Assembly (NCBI GenBank): GCA_028554645.1
Contig: JAQOOI010000069.1
Coordinates: forward strand, 558,001 to 622,000
Source: Omphalotus guepiniiformis
Lineage: Eukaryota > Basidiomycota > Agaricomycetes > Agaricales > Omphalotaceae
Direction of reading: 5' to 3'
Length of the DNA stretch: 64,000 bases
The translations under genes and the position numbers were made by a program. The notes beneath the pieces are model-generated. The model saw only the letters and a list, made by a program, of their open reading frames with translations. It was not told the DNA's origin and did not search any database. Positions 1-12,849 of the stretch are shown here, one piece after another. Each line of letters starts with the position of its first letter. Position 1 is the first letter of the stretch.

Positions 1-2362
1 AGCGTCTACAGAGGATCTTGAGCGCACATAAACGTGCCCGGAGTCCGTACAGATGATGAGAGATCCTTCTGCGCCAATAGCCACATCCTGAAAGGAAGAA
101 CGTTAACATCCAGGCATCTTCGTTTATGGCGAAAGTGAGACCAAGGTGATGACACAAAAGTGGTGGACACAAAAGTGAAGATACCAAGATGAAAGAATAC
201 CCACCCTTACCGCTCCCACCAATCCTCTCTTCAAAGCCCACACCCTCTGAGGCTTAAACAACTTCGCCATCGCCACTCCACCTCCACCGCTTCCACTCGA
301 AGCATCAACATCACCCATATCTGCCGAAGAACTCGAAGAGGACCCAAAAGCACCCACAGGCGGTACACCAGGCACCCCAAAAACAAAGAGCTCTCCACGC
401 TCAGAAACACACGCAAAGTGTATGTAATTATTTTGAATATTCGTGCTTCCGCTACTAGCAGACTCTGATGCGACCATTGCGGAAAGGTTCGACGAATGTG
501 GGTGTGAAGACGATAGACCCGGCGCGGTAAGTTGAGAAGTTGAAAGTGAACTCATTGAGAACGGAGGCGGGCTCTCATCTGAACACACAATCTTCACGAT
601 TCGGGCTGATTTCAAGGCTTGAGGGGGTCGATAGGGTGTAATCGGGGACGGAAATGTATGTGCCGGGAAACTACACGATGCCAGATGAGAAGATTGCATC
701 GTCATGGTTGAATTCTTGTAAACCTCACCTAAGTCTGCTCACCCGATCTCCCCACACAACCAGTACATCTCCTTTCCATCCTCCACCTGCACCTCCAGGT
801 CCACCAAGTAAGCACGCCATCACACTTTCTCCCAGTGCAATCTGCACCACCGGCCTCGTAATCTTCGTCACCTTTCTCGGAAGAACCTGAGTCTGCGACC
901 CAGTACCGACTCTCTCATACCCCAACTGACCGCCGTTCAGACCCCACGTATACACATTCCCTCCGCCTGCATCAGTTCCGGACCCATCCTGTACTCTCAC
1001 CCAACATGCAGAGGCACCCTTGCAAGCTGCAACGCCCAGCACGAATTCCCTCTTCAATGGACCGTACACCCTCCTAGGCACCAGCTGAATCTGCTCCCCG
1101 TTCGATGTCGTAGAACCTGAACCTGAAGTCCCATTCGAGAACAATATAAACTCTCCCGACTCGTCGAATACATGCGCTGTTGCAGTGGACCCATCGTCTA
1201 CTGTGTATCCTAACTGTGCGAAACGATTCAACCCCCAGGAATACACCTCACCGTTCTCCGTCACAGCAAGAGTGTGATCCTGGCCAAGAGCAACGGAGGC
1301 AACTTTGACGCGAGTAGAGGGGGCAGGAGATGACTGCGGGCCGCTCCTTGAAGGCGCAGGCTGCGATTGAACTGAACTGGTCCATGAAAGCTGCCTTAGA
1401 GCATACTGGGTATGTTGAGTGAGACCCAGACGACCACCCGAACCGAACCCGCACAAGGACAATGTCGAAGATGTAGACGATGGGGCCGAACTTCTGACAT
1501 CAGAGATGACGGCAGTGTGCAATCTGCCCATTTTTACTTGACGAACTCCTACACGAGCGAATCGTTCTTCAACAGACGCATTTTGTGCACGAGATACGTG
1601 AGGATGGGGGACAGGAACATGATCTGGGAATGAACGATCGGAGGTGTCACCGTGGCCTAAAGATGCGTTGCTGGCAAATATACGTATAAGCCAATCTCTT
1701 CTAATCGAGGGTATGGACAGTCATCATACCGATTTACACCCCAAGTAAAAAGCTCTACGTTTTCTGCAAATGCGTAGATGGGAGATACTGTCGATCCAGC
1801 TGGAGAAATGGATGGTTCGGGTTTGGTACCTTCAACAGTAGAGTTGTATAGATCGAAAGCAGTGTATCCTTCCAAATCCTTGAGTGTTGGGTCGGTATTC
1901 GAATGCTGAAGAAGCAAGAGGCTATGAAATGAAAGTTATAGATGAGAGAAGTCCGATCATCTAGTTTTCATGCACGTATACGTACACCACTACAAGATTA
2001 CCAGAATACATCGCACGATGCAAAGCCGTCCATTGCGATTCCCAATCCTGCGAATTCACGTTGATTCCCGGGGCTTTCAACAGCATCCTGACATATTCCA
2101 CACTCGAAGCGTCCACACATGCACTCGCAAGATGAAGCGCTGTCCTGCCGAAACCATCCCTCGCATTCACATCGACCTTTACCTCCTCGTCACGGCTGCT
2201 GAAACCACTTTTTGCTTTGAAGGAACGAGGACTAGTCCCGACACTCATCCCGGATGAATCGCCAGCGTATGCATTGGCATTAGTGTTAAGCAAGCGTTGA
2301 AACGCTTGCTGATTGCGAAGGTGAAAATATGCATGGAGCAAAGTGCCGATACCGCTGGTCAT
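1..2362 (-). CDS. Ankyrin-RCC1 (IBtk-type) protein, C-terminus off the window
   Basis: The protein starts at the ATG at 2362 (MTSGIGTLLHAYFHLRNQQA) and reads leftwards through several short-intron exons. The first exon and the next (about 1917-1657) carry ankyrin repeats, seen as GRTALHLAS, TALHRAMYSGN and DLEGYTAFDLYN. RCC1-type repeats follow: ELFTWGVNRY, LCGFGSGGRLGL, GEVYSWGLNRFAQLGY and NVYTWGLNGGQLGY. The last readable exon, at the left edge, reads DVAIGAEGSLIICTDSGHVY, which is characteristic of the IBtk/BTB family. In that family the order is ankyrin, RCC1, then BTB domains acting as a Cullin-3 substrate adaptor, so BTB domains are expected beyond position 1. Long Ser-rich inserts sit between RCC1 blades. 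The domain order is seen directly; the Cullin-3 role is family knowledge. No frameshift was found in what is visible. Confidence 0.85.
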
Positions 2363-5300
2363 ACAGAGAAGGTGGGTTCACTGGGAGAACCACGACAATC
2401 CGAAAGCTCAAAAAGCACTCGGAAAGGTCGTATATGGATTCTCCGCTAGCTGAAGAAAGCTTTGAATTCAAAGCCAAGTATGTTTTGCCTTGAAGTCGAA
2501 GCTTGGATTATGTATCGCCAAATACCTGCACGAGGACTGAAATGAGAATGAGGCGAGAAGGTCTTTGGAAAGTTTGAATCAAAGATGAGAATAGAGTTGG
2601 CTTGAAGCCTTGAGAAGATATAAGTTAAGATAGATAGAAATAGGTATATGACGAGTCTTTAGCAGAGATACCGAGCTCGTCGAAACCAGTCATAACCGCA
2701 TCCGTTAGGCACGTGCGCAGATAAGATAAGGTTTGCTGGCATTGATGATTGAACCGTGAACGTGCCCTTGCACTTCTTTCACTATTTACTTCATTGCGTG
2801 CACTCAAACGTTTAACTTACAGGGATAAATTCGCGGGTCATCAGATTCAAAGGTCATCGATTCTAGTTCCGGACTGGCGTGAAGAAGAGATTCAAGAAGG
2901 CCAGGCAAAGATGGCGACCAGAAAGGCTCTACGATGCGCAGGGCACCAACGTCGTCGTATGGGGGCGGACCAAGCACTGATAGATTCTCTGGTGCTGATA
3001 TACGATACCGCCCCAGGAGCCTGGTCCAAATTTTCGTCTCATGCGAAGACGAACTAGTGTCAACGTTAACAGAGCTGCTGCGCCCACTTCGGGAGCGGAG
3101 TCTCCTCAAGGTGACTCTCCTCTTGATTGACAGGCGAGGTCGTACTAAACTTACTGCATACTCTGATTATTGATACTAGAGACTCAAATACCCTGGAACA
3201 CCTCTTACTGAATCTGTATAACCCTCGGATCTATTGTTAGTCAAGCCGGAACTACAAAAACAATTGCAGATGGGCATATTGGCGGAAAGGTTGTATCTGA
3301 TTTATTGAAGAATTTATGGTCCCAACTCCAAGCAGCCTTTACGGTTTACCGGATCCTATCCGTCTATGTACAGAAGATTTTGATCTCGGGGAACTTCATC
3401 TGCTGCTATGCACATACCGGTTATACAGGTCATACTACGGTTCAATCGTCTTCCGATGTTTCACGGTAATCCACTGCTCCTCCTTCATATGAACTGTTCC
3501 TGATAATGCGGTATACTTTATAGGTTCTTCGCGCCTCGTACTCTCTCGTACTCAGACTAAGTCGGAGGGAGGCCAACATCAGGCTCTCGCGATCACATCG
3601 TATCTCGTCCCTTTCACACTAAAATATTCCAACATGAACTTCCGTCATCAGTGGAGCATTTCCGCGGCGGTGCGTCGATTCAATGATACCAAAGGTCCTG
3701 CATAGTTATGAACCGAACCAACTTGTTGTCAACGAAAGAACAAAATCTATGTATGGGCTACGTAACTCTTCACGGAAGACAAAGACATACATATCATATG
3801 TACGGTGGTTTAAGCTCTACATATTCATCAAGGCCCGGTTCTACCGAGTCTTTTGTTCATCAGTCCACGGAGAAGAAGGTATTTACGGAAGGTTTCGCGT
3901 ACCGGCGCGAAAGGGGCATCAGATACCCCACAGTTGCCCGCAATCTGTGAGTAAACACTCGGATCTATGTACAAGAGGTACAAAGATATTCACTGATATT
4001 CACCGCCGTGTCAAAGCAGGTGAAAGCGGTATCAAGTCAGGACTCAGGATTTATGACGTCGTCCATGTCCGGCTTTCGGTATTCCAGTGTTACTAAATAT
4101 GACTCCACAACTTTCGGAATCGGTATCCTTTTCCGAGATGATTGATCAATGGTGGTATTTCAATATTTCAATTGCCATTCATTAACATTGAATAACGAAC
4201 TAGTAGTTACATCCCGACTGTACAGCAAGGTGTTACATAGCAAGCAGCTTGAAGGAGTTCGCACTCACTTGTAGATGCGCTTTTTCGATGAGACCTCAAG
4301 TGCATACACAAGGGCACAAGAGGGCCCAAGACCTGAAATGACCCCGCACTAAAATGCCGCACGCGTATTAGTACGATCACAAAATCGATTTGGAGTCGGC
4401 ACAGTGGGCGCCGACAGGACCCTCGATTATGGGAAAAAGGTCGTCGAGGTCGGCACCCGTCGCGAGATGCGTTGTTACGGCGTTGTGGAGAACGGCCTGA
4501 TGGACGACGGCAAAACGACCGCCAATACAGTAACTGCGTCTTTCGAACATTACTTCTATGAACGACAGGTGCAACGAGGCCTTCAAGAGCCTTCGCCGGA
4601 ACATAGTATCAGCCTCTGAAAACTGTGTAAGTACCAAGGGCTACTACGGGTTACCCAGTTTGTCGGATGGCACCATTGATATCAGCTTGGAGGTGGCCAG
4701 TAAAATATGTAAGTACTTACTGAAATTTGAATGTCCGTCAGTACGATGTGTATGGATTTCAATGTTTGTGACTATAGATTCCATTTGAAGGCACCCGTCG
4801 GAGAAGGACTGGCAGTTGACTCCCTACACCCATATCCTTTTTGGCTACCCACTAGGCACCACACCGCACCGAGGATTCGACTTCGAATCAAGATCGACGC
4901 GGTCTGTGTATGCATGTACGCCACGCAAAGCGTCATCGTTGTCAGTTCCGCGAGGAGTCGTCAATAAGAAGGTGAGGAGTTGAAAACACAAGTATCCTGC
5001 AAGGAGGGTGTGAGGGAAGAACACTTTTGCGAGATCTAGGTTAGTCCAGACTCGGATGGAGGAAACTTTCCTTCCAGTAACCTCAAAGAGATTGCAATAA
5101 TCCGGCTTGTGCACAATACCAGTCGGAGGCTCGAATACTTCCTGAGTAAATTCTCGAAGAGGCAATCGTTCAGGATCACTGTACACTGCATCGATGGTAA
5201 ATCGATGCATGCGTTATGCCAAGAACTGGTTCAGGTGTACTATTCCAAGTAGAACTGGTTCAAAATACGAATTCCAGTCGCATTACATACAACATCATCA

Positions 5301-6300
5301 CCCCAAAAACGGATCATTGGTGCCTTTCCTGAAGAAAATGAGTGGTAGCGAGCTGAAATGTAAGCTCTAAGCGTACTCTCAAGTGTTTTTTCCTCAATAT
5401 TTCTCTTACTTGGTACTTGGAAATTCAAGAATCCAGTCAAAATCAGGTCAAAAACGGCTACTGTTAACGGACTCCGAGGACCGAAGCCGGGAAGCCGCTG
5501 GCCAAGTATTGGCGGGTGGGAAAATCAGGGTAACCGTAAAGCCGGACTGTGGGGCCGGTTCTTGCCGAGTTTCCATTTCCAGTCTCCATTTGGAAGGCCG
5601 TACAGCCGCTGTGGGAGGCCGAAGTGATCGAGCCGCCGGCTAACTTGATGTGGACAATGAAAAATTTTGCTCCCTTCCTAAGGTGAACTGGGTAAAAAAA
5701 GCACTGTGATTGAACTACAGAATACTGTGAAGTGTGAAAGTTGAAAGAAAGAGAGTTATTAGTGGAGACCTCTGTGGAGACCAACGCGAACGCGTTGAAT
5801 TTTTGAAAACTCCGTACTATCGTTCGGCGGGCGGACCGGAGAAATGACTAGATCAAATCAGATGGGACTAGATTTGGACAATACGCCAATGCAATTTTTG
5901 TTGCACCACTTGTGTCGGTTTCAGCTATTATCTTCCGGCGACGACAAAGGAACAACACACGAATTAACGGTTTATAGTCCGTTCACCAGTTTGCGGTGAT
6001 AAATTGCATGGTGAAATCACTGCTCAAAGCCAGCGGAAGGGTGCGATAAACTTATGTCCAATGTAAAGTCAATGTCGTTTTTGACGCGAGTTGTACGTTT
6101 AACGCCGCTTGTTCTCATCAGACGTTTCAACCGATCCGAACTGGAGCATTTTAGGCCTTGGCCACTTGGTTCAATAGTTGACAATGGAATGACAAATAGT
6201 GGTGCCGCCGTTAAACGAGGGGATGCTCCACATCCACGCTTCCAGTTTTGGGAAATAATGGGACAGAAAGTTTTTACTCCAATCAGGTAAGGGGAGGCTT
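2363..6300. other. Long intergenic stretch with decayed coding-like fragments
   Basis: No complete gene is supported in these roughly 3.9 kb. Two minus-strand patches look protein-like. One at 3109-2804 has a leucine-rich, F-box-like flavour (PGLLESLLHASPELESMTF). The other, 5440-4845, is listed separately. Reading frames elsewhere here are short, lack splice structure and have no recognisable motif. The remainder is AT/GC-balanced sequence with no tRNA or obvious repeat array. Confidence 0.4.
4845..5440 (-). pseudogene. Possible relic of a small unknown protein
   Basis: Two successive minus-strand open stretches read like ordinary globular protein. The first includes ARYHSFSSGKAPMIRFWGDD and VVCNATGIRILNQFYLE, then a stop. 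The second, after 5210, includes DAVYSDPERLPLREFTQE, PTGIVHKPDYCNLFEV and VSSIRVWTNLDLAKVFF. I found no GT-AG intron that joins them in frame. A short direct repeat (GAACCAGTTCT) lies at the junction, so a small duplication may have broken the frame. I do not recognise the family. It could be a decayed gene or a small gene whose exon structure I have missed. Confidence 0.25.
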
Positions 6301-6314
6301 GGGTGGGTGAGAGA

Positions 6315-6322
6315 TATATAAA
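6315..6322 (+). promoter_or_regulatory. TATA box of the sugar transporter gene
   Basis: TATATAAA lies 79 bases upstream of the transporter ATG at 6401. This spacing is usual for a fungal TATA promoter with a 40-50 base leader. Confidence 0.6.
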
Positions 6323-6400
6323 CAGGGCGTAGAAGTGACAGGGCCCTTGCTTACCTTAGTCCAAAGGTATTATCATCTTTAACGACCTTGACGCTTTATC

Positions 6401-8733
6401 ATGGCGCCTTCAGTAAAGAGTTTCGAAGATATTACTCCACAGGACTCAACACCTGCAGACTCTAAAGTCAATGTTCGCGCAACTATTCGTGATGGTATTC
6501 CTACGTATCTAGGTCTATCAGGGAACAAGCTCTTGTCCGCCATTACCGTGACCGCGACCTGCTGTACGTGCCAGTAATTTCTGTTCTTCTCAACGAAGCT
6601 AATCTTGCTTATTTCTAGCTTTCCTTCTTGTGAGTGATATATGCTATACGCTCGGTGAATTACTGTTCTCAACGTACGCTTCAGTTTGGTTATGACCAGG
6701 GTGTGGTGAGTGCTAGTCAAATTTCCCCGCATCGCTTAGAAAACTAAACTCCCCCACCCAATTCTTAGATGTCCGGAATTATTTCAGCACCGCAGTTCTA
6801 TCGAATTTTCCCGGATCTGAATCCCGCAGTATCTGGCTCTTCACATTCATCACTGATGCAAGCTTTCTATACCGCTATTTACGAAATCGGATGCCTCGCT
6901 GGTGCAAGTCTGGCCCTGTTCTTCGGTAACAAACTCGGCCGCAGACGATGCATCTTCATTGGTATGATCTGTTGACCTTCCTACAGCATGGTACTTTATT
7001 CTAAATCGACGTTTTTACAGGCGCTTGCTTTGTCATTATGGGGACTATCATTCAGATAACGCCTATTCCGGGGTGAGTTGACCGTCTTATCCCCCAATTC
7101 ATACCGGTGCATTAATTGTTTTTTCCTCCAATCTTCTCGTATCTTTCAGTCACAAGGCTGGTCATCAATTCGTTATTGGTCGAATCGTCACTGGTTTCGG
7201 TAATGGTACGTTTACCCTTCTTAATCCGAAATTTTCACATGTTGAAAGAATGATCTGTCACGTCGAATCTAGGTCTTAACACCGCTACTGTACCTAGTTG
7301 GCAGGCCGAGTGTTCGGGGGCGAAAAATCGCGGTCTTCACATCTGTATCGAAGCGTCTATGATCGCTACCGGTACAGTTGTTGCCTATTGGATTGGTAAG
7401 AAAACTATCTCCTTGCGATTTTCGTACTTGACTTATCCTACGAACCAGACTTCGGTCTATCCTTTGTGGACAGCTCCATATCATGGCGTGTACCCATTGG
7501 TTTGCAGATCATCTTCGCTGTCGTCGTCCTCATTGGCATTTGGCATCTTCCCGAGTCACCTCGTTACTTGCTTTCCACTGGTCAGTATGAGGAGGGCGAG
7601 CACGTCGTAGCTGCTCTCGCTTCCCTACCCGTGAACGACCCGGAAACCCAGCTCCAAAAACGTATCATCATGGAAGCTTTAAACAGTGTCGGACACCTCC
7701 AGATTAAGCATGTTCTTACTGGCGGTCCTTCGCAGCATCTGCGTCGTACATTGATTGGAGCTTCGTCGCAACTGTTCCAACAGATTGGTGGATGCAATGC
7801 TGTCATTTACTTCGCGTAAGTTTTTTTATTTTTTACATTCGAGAGGAAATTGTAGATGGCTAAACGGGTGTGATCTAGTCCTGTCATCTACGAAGATTAC
7901 ATTGGTCTTGATCGTCGTCTGGCTCTCATCTTGGGTGGAGTCAACTCAACAGTGTATGCCATCTCAGCCTTTGGTTCGTACCCCATGATTGAACGACTTG
8001 GTCGTCGCAAGATGTTCTTGTGGGGTACCGCCGGTCAAGCATTTGCCATGGTACGCGTATACATTCGCACCAGGCCGTTAATGGTTGCTGACGTACCCTT
8101 CTAGTTCCTCGCCTCGTTCTGCCTCATTCCCTATGACCTGCAAGGTGATAAAAACAGTACGGCTGTAAAGGGTGCCGTCGTCGGTCTCTTCGTGTTCCTG
8201 ATTTCCTTCGGATGGTGCGTGCCTTGGCATTTTATTGATACCGCCCTACCCATAATTAAATTTCTCGTGTTTCTTCTAGCACATGGCTCGAGCTCCCCTG
8301 GCTTCTACCCGCAGAGATCAACCCCAACGCCATCCGCACGAACGCCAACGCAATCTCAACTCAGACGAACTGGATCTGGAATTTCGCCGTTGTCATGTGG
8401 ACGCCCGTCATGTTGAATTCTATCCACGGTTTCGGTACCTTCCTCTTCTTCGGCATAGTCAACCTATGCTTTTTCCCGTTCATCTACTTCTTCTATGTCG
8501 AGACTAAAGGTCGTACTCTCGAGGAGATCGATATCATCTTTGCGAAGGCGTATACTACGAAGCAGTGGTATGTGAAAGTCAGCCACGAGTTGCCATCGCT
8601 TTCGGAAGAGGAGATTGAGAGGCAGGCAGTTGAGTTTGGGCTTGCGTCTGATGAGGAGAAGGCTGCGCATGCTTTTACTCATCCTCCGTCAGTACGGGAG
8701 GACCAGGGAGAGGAGAAGTCGACTAGGCAGTGA
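6401..8733 (+). CDS. MFS sugar (hexose-type) transporter
   Basis: This is a complete 12-helix major facilitator of the fungal sugar porter family, split by about nine short introns. The start is the ATG at 6401 (MAPSVKSFEDITPQDSTPAD). Two very small exons follow and join as FLLFGYDQGV then MSGIIS, the family's first-helix motif. Other sugar-porter signatures are NKLGRRR after helix 2, GRIVTGFGNGL, LPESPRYLLSTGQ after helix 6, QQIGGCNAVIYFAP in helix 7, ERLGRRK, and ETKGRTLEEID after helix 12. The protein is about 520 residues, normal for the family, with a hydrophilic C-terminal tail rich in Glu. It should import monosaccharide by proton symport at the plasma membrane. The exact sugar cannot be read from sequence. 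All splice joins keep frame and the gene looks functional. Confidence 0.92.
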
Positions 8734-10084
8734 TGTGCTTGCATTCGCTCTTCCTGTGATGGTTAGGCTATCTCCAGCTTTGTTGATGGAGGGTGCTATC
8801 CATGCTCAACTACTCCAATTCTCCTGCCTGCTCCCCTATTCCCCCACACACATTTATCTTCTCACTTGACTGCACAATTATACCTCTTCATCAAATGCTG
8901 CCGTGGGGATATATATTTTTCAAGTCCTTAACACGGTAGCAAGGGAGCAGGACTCGGGAAGGCGACGGTGCGAGTATTTGCTCGAGTGAGTAGCCTCGCG
9001 CACTTCGCCTAATCTCGAGAAAGGACATGGAGTGGACACAAGGCTTGTCACAGTGCAAGTCTTGTGTCGGAAGAAGAAAAAAACTTGCGCGAGTGAAGTT
9101 GCAGTTGCAATGAATGAATCTAGTATGTAATTATTGTTTTACCTTCCATCTATTTCCCCCATCCACCGCTATCCCCCCCAACGTCAAATGTATTATGTTT
9201 CTTGTTCCATGTATCGTCACAATCCCGTAGAAGCTCACTTAGTAGTAGACTTCCTCGACTTTGTCTTCTTCTCTGTTTTCGTTTCTTTTTCAACGACACC
9301 CGTGATGCGCTGCATATACTTACTAATTAGTGTGTACATACCGTACGACTTCTTTCGATGACCCTGACTTACGAAGTACCCTCCCTCAAGTACTTAGTGG
9401 AAGTGTAGATGTATAGAAGATGCTTATGAATTGATAAAAACACTTCCTGTGTCCGATTCAGTGATGGTTCTGCAATAATTCTGATCCTTCGTGATCGATG
9501 ATCGACGTAAAGTATCGTGGTACCAGCGAGCTTCACGAACTGCGTCCGCACTCGAACCTCCAACATGATTGGATGTGTCGCGTCTGACACGAGCCTCCAA
9601 GCCGATCGATTTGTGCAGAACATTTCCACCGACGGTTCGTATATAGGCATCTCAATAACTAAAGCTTCTCGAAGTACATAGAGCAACGAAGCCTACACGC
9701 CACTAATTAACGCGAACTCATTTTCCTATCGATGATCTTCATGTTATTGAAGACTCGAAATTTCGGGAAATTTGTCAGATTAGGAGTGTTACTACTACCT
9801 GCGAATAATATTCAAACAAATAAAGTGGAATAATGAATCGGTACTAATAGATAGTAGTATATATATGCGTTATACATATACAAAGGTCGCTCGGACCCAC
9901 AGCTACAAAGTCCCGGGTCCGAGCCAAACTAATAGCTACAGCAGCGAACAACATACAAGCACGTACAGTCGTAAGGCCTACAACTGCAAAGTCCCACATA
10001 ATCAGTCATCGGCTGCCTTCGATCCTTCGTAAGGCGCTCCGACCACATTGCTACAAAATCGAACATCGAATTTTTCCAAGAAGA
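8734..10084. other. Intergenic stretch between convergent transporter and Hsp20-like genes
   Basis: This holds the 3' flanks of the two convergent genes. No coding exon or tRNA is supported. The only structure noted is a short hairpin at 9889-9924. Confidence 0.5.
9889..9924. repeat. Hairpin with 10-base perfect arms
   Basis: GCTCGGACCC and GGGTCCGAGC pair around a 16-base loop. It lies about 160 bases past the stop of the Hsp20-like gene, so it may fall in that gene's 3' UTR. A role in 3' end structure is inference. Confidence 0.35.
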
Positions 10085-10755
10085 TCATGCGACATGATTG
10101 CGTTGTCGACGTCTAACGTCGATAGCGAGTAGACCGCTTGGGTCAAATTTTGCGTGAACGCCAGACATATCAATATCATGAGGAGGGAAGCTAATAAGCC
10201 ATTCATAGTGACCTAGAACCCGGCGGGAAGATTCATTAATCACTTTCGCGAAATGGAAGAACCATGCAAAAAATGCGACTTACAATCATTCTCCATATGC
10301 CATGCATCCGCAATCACTTTCAGCTTGTCTCCCTTTAACGCAGAAAGCGTAACCATCTCGTGTTTGATGGCGTCAGGAAGTTGAACACGAATCGTGTACT
10401 TCGCTGGTGTTGATTGGATATTCAAGGGAGGTGAATTGTCAGGCGGAGGAGACCTTCGTTCGCGTTGCATCGGAGAAAATTCATCCGACGCGGACGCGGA
10501 AGAACCCAGCCGCTGAGAACATACGTCAAGTTGCGGTAAAAAGACCATAGAGGGCGAAAAAGGAGTGGAAGGTGTAGAACCAGACGTATAATTACTACTA
10601 TTAGTAGAAGAAGAACTCGAAGGTGGCGAAAACGAGCCTGAGTCGAATGTTGTCCTCGAAGCACCCCTAGGCAGTTTTATAACGTGAACGCCAGCAGGTA
10701 GACAGGTTGTTACGGATAGCTGAGGGCGTTGAGTAGAGGTATTAGACGACGTCAT
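10085..10755 (-). CDS. Hsp20/alpha-crystallin-like protein
   Basis: Two exons (10755-10284 and 10212-10085) give a 199-residue protein. The first about 115 residues are low-complexity Ser/Thr/Pro (for example PPSSSSSTNSSNYTSGSTP), probably disordered. The C-terminal domain has the beta-strand pattern of an alpha-crystallin fold: KYTIRVQLPDAIKHEMVTLS, then YEWLISFPPHDIDMSGVHAK and FDPSGLLAIDVRRR. The FDPSGLLAIDV segment matches the GxLxIxV-type strand of small heat-shock proteins. The intron (GTAAGT...CTAG) joins the domain in frame. The protein lacks the usual C-terminal IxI tail and ends shortly after the domain, so it belongs to the Hsp20-like group rather than to classical sHSPs. A TATAATAA on the same strand (10810-10803) lies about 50 bases upstream. 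A chaperone role is inferred from the fold only. Confidence 0.75.
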
Positions 10756-11731
10756 GGCTGTGCTTTGTGCCCCAACACCCTGGGTGCGGACTTCAGGAGG
10801 CCTTATTATACGTTTCTCCAGCTGCTCCGTATGCCTCTATTTACCATGAGTATGCAAGACGCAGATAATCCAGTGGCGTTCTCAAGCTCGTATTCCGGGG
10901 GTCGAGCGTGCACACGGCGCTGATGGGGTCCATAGTAGGCGAGCAGTGATTGAAATGCAGTTCTGCAAAGTGGTTCACGAGATGCCAACTGTTGCAACTG
11001 GTTCCCTGGGCCGGGCGTGTACACTCACATGATTGAAGGAATCTAACACATTTATGTCGTGGCCGATCATTCAAAGGAATTCCGAACCCTAGGGAAGACC
11101 ACAACTTTGAGAGACTTGAGATCAAGAACCTAAAATCATCAGCTCGGCGGGAAGTGAAGCCTCGGAGAACGGTAATGAATTCGACGCTTTCTGCGCAGCA
11201 GAGATTGCAGAGATTGTATTTGCTCTCCAGTGAACGTAAGAATCCTACAGTTGGGAGCCTGAGTTGTTACTTGTCGGGTACATGAAAATAGTCCGTAAAT
11301 GAGGATGTCTAGGGCGATTAAATGGACATCAACGTACATGAAATTCAAATTGCAACCAACCCATACCTATATAATGAGCTTATTGAAAGAAAGACTGGCA
11401 AGGGAGCTAGCCCTCGTCACTGTCGCGGTTCCGTTGGAAAGTATGTAGCAGTGGTTTGAGCATAACGAGCATGGCCAATGGGAATTGCTCGGCTGTAGCA
11501 TGCCGGTCCATGCCCATTCACATTGCCACCGAGAATTTCATTCGTTCGTCCAAATTCCCAATGTCTTCAATGTTTTTCGAGCTATATGCGTGCATGAACG
11601 ACCACGAAGAAGAAAAGTCGCAATTCGTTGATGAGCTTGCAGTTGAACTATATGCAATGTCTCCCAGGAATCTCATGTAAGAGCTCTGGCTATCGTACCT
11701 CTCTATTTACCACCACTTCTGCCAGCTAGCT
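10756..11731. other. Intergenic region between divergent genes
   Basis: Apart from the TATAATAA used by the minus-strand gene and a TATATAA at 11368-11374 that may serve the plus-strand gene, nothing is supported here. Reading frames are short and unrecognised. Confidence 0.4.
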
Positions 11732-12849
11732 ATGAAGAACATCATTTCAAGAACGCTAATCCTTACTACAACACTCTTTCTCTATTGTTTTGCTGGTACA
11801 ACTGGACCTGGAGGATCTTGTTCGGCGGACCATAACCATCTCGACTCATTCACTCACAAGTTCGTGTCTGATTGCTCCGATCAAACCTATTGCTCTGAAC
11901 CTCAAAACGGAACCTGCGTAGCAAGAACATGTCGGCGAGACGAATTCCCTTTCGGATATTCTCCAATCGATGTCCTTCCCCCGCTCTGTCCGCAAGGTTC
12001 ATTCTGCCCAGACGAAGGCGACGGATGTAGACTTCAAGTTGATGTTGGTGGAGCCTGTCAGTTGAACAGAGACGAACAATGCGCCCCTGCAACCGATTGG
12101 CGGGTGCTCATGAGTAGTGAGAACTATTTTGGTTCGATATGCTTGCGGTCGGTGTGCATGTAAGTCGGCGTTTTATTTGTTTCTCCGTCACGTTGACTCC
12201 TCGTGTTTTCAGGTATGCAAACGCGACTCTTGGATCGCAATGCGTCATCGATAATACTACATACATCGAGGTCGGACCGGATGGCCAGCAAATCACCACT
12301 ATCATCGCGAGAGACAACTGTCGTTCACCTCAGTTCTATTGTGGCCAGACCAGTACCCTATGTGAAGCGACAAAACCTCTAGGATCTGTTTGCCAGACCA
12401 ATCAAGAATGCGAGCAGGTCAGCTCGGCTCCCGTGGCTTTGTCCATTTTTTCCTCGCTGAATTCTTGAAGCGTAACTGTGCACAAGGTGTTTGTGTGGAG
12501 GCTCCGGAGACACCGCTTCGAGTAGCCCCATGGCAGTATGCCATCACTGCATTGTGCATTATAGGAGGTGCGCTTCAGCATGTTTCGAGTTGAGATCCTT
12601 ACCGTTCAGCGGGACGCTATAGCTATGATCGCTACGTGCATCCTTTTGACTCTGATACATAAGCGCCATCGACTTCAGCATTACAAGGAACTACGAGAGT
12701 ATTATTTTGAACAGCTCAGGTGAGGTTCTCGTTTCTTTTATAGCTGTCGTTCATGTGGTGACGGTCTCTGCAGCTTGAGAAGATCGATCATTGCCTTGCA
12801 TTCCGCAGCGGCGACGGCTGACCACGAGTTTGAAAGCAAGCTGAAGTGA
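11732..12849 (+). CDS. Cys-rich secreted ectodomain with one membrane helix, unknown family
   Basis: Five exons encode a protein of about 300 residues. It opens with a signal peptide (MKNIISRTLILTTTLFLYCF, cleavage near AGTTG). The ectodomain then has many cysteines in extracellular-repeat-like spacing, for example GGSCSADHNH, SDCSDQTYCSEP, LCPQGSFCPDEGDGC, ECEQRNCAQGVC. One hydrophobic helix (YAITALCIIGAMIATCILLT) follows. A basic, Tyr-rich cytoplasmic tail comes next (HKRHRLQHYKELREYYFEQL), ending in SAAATADHEFESKLK. The last introns are GTGCGC...CTATAG and GTGAGG...CTGCAG. Topology is type I: Cys-rich outside, coiled tail inside. It could be a surface sensor or adhesion protein. I do not recognise a named family, and the function is unknown. 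Confidence 0.75.

Noticed and set aside
2804..3109. F-box/LRR gene
   Set aside because: One leucine-rich patch without an F-box or further repeats is not enough for a gene call.
9889..9924. tRNA candidate
   Set aside because: There is one hairpin only; no cloverleaf, A/B boxes or anticodon arm.
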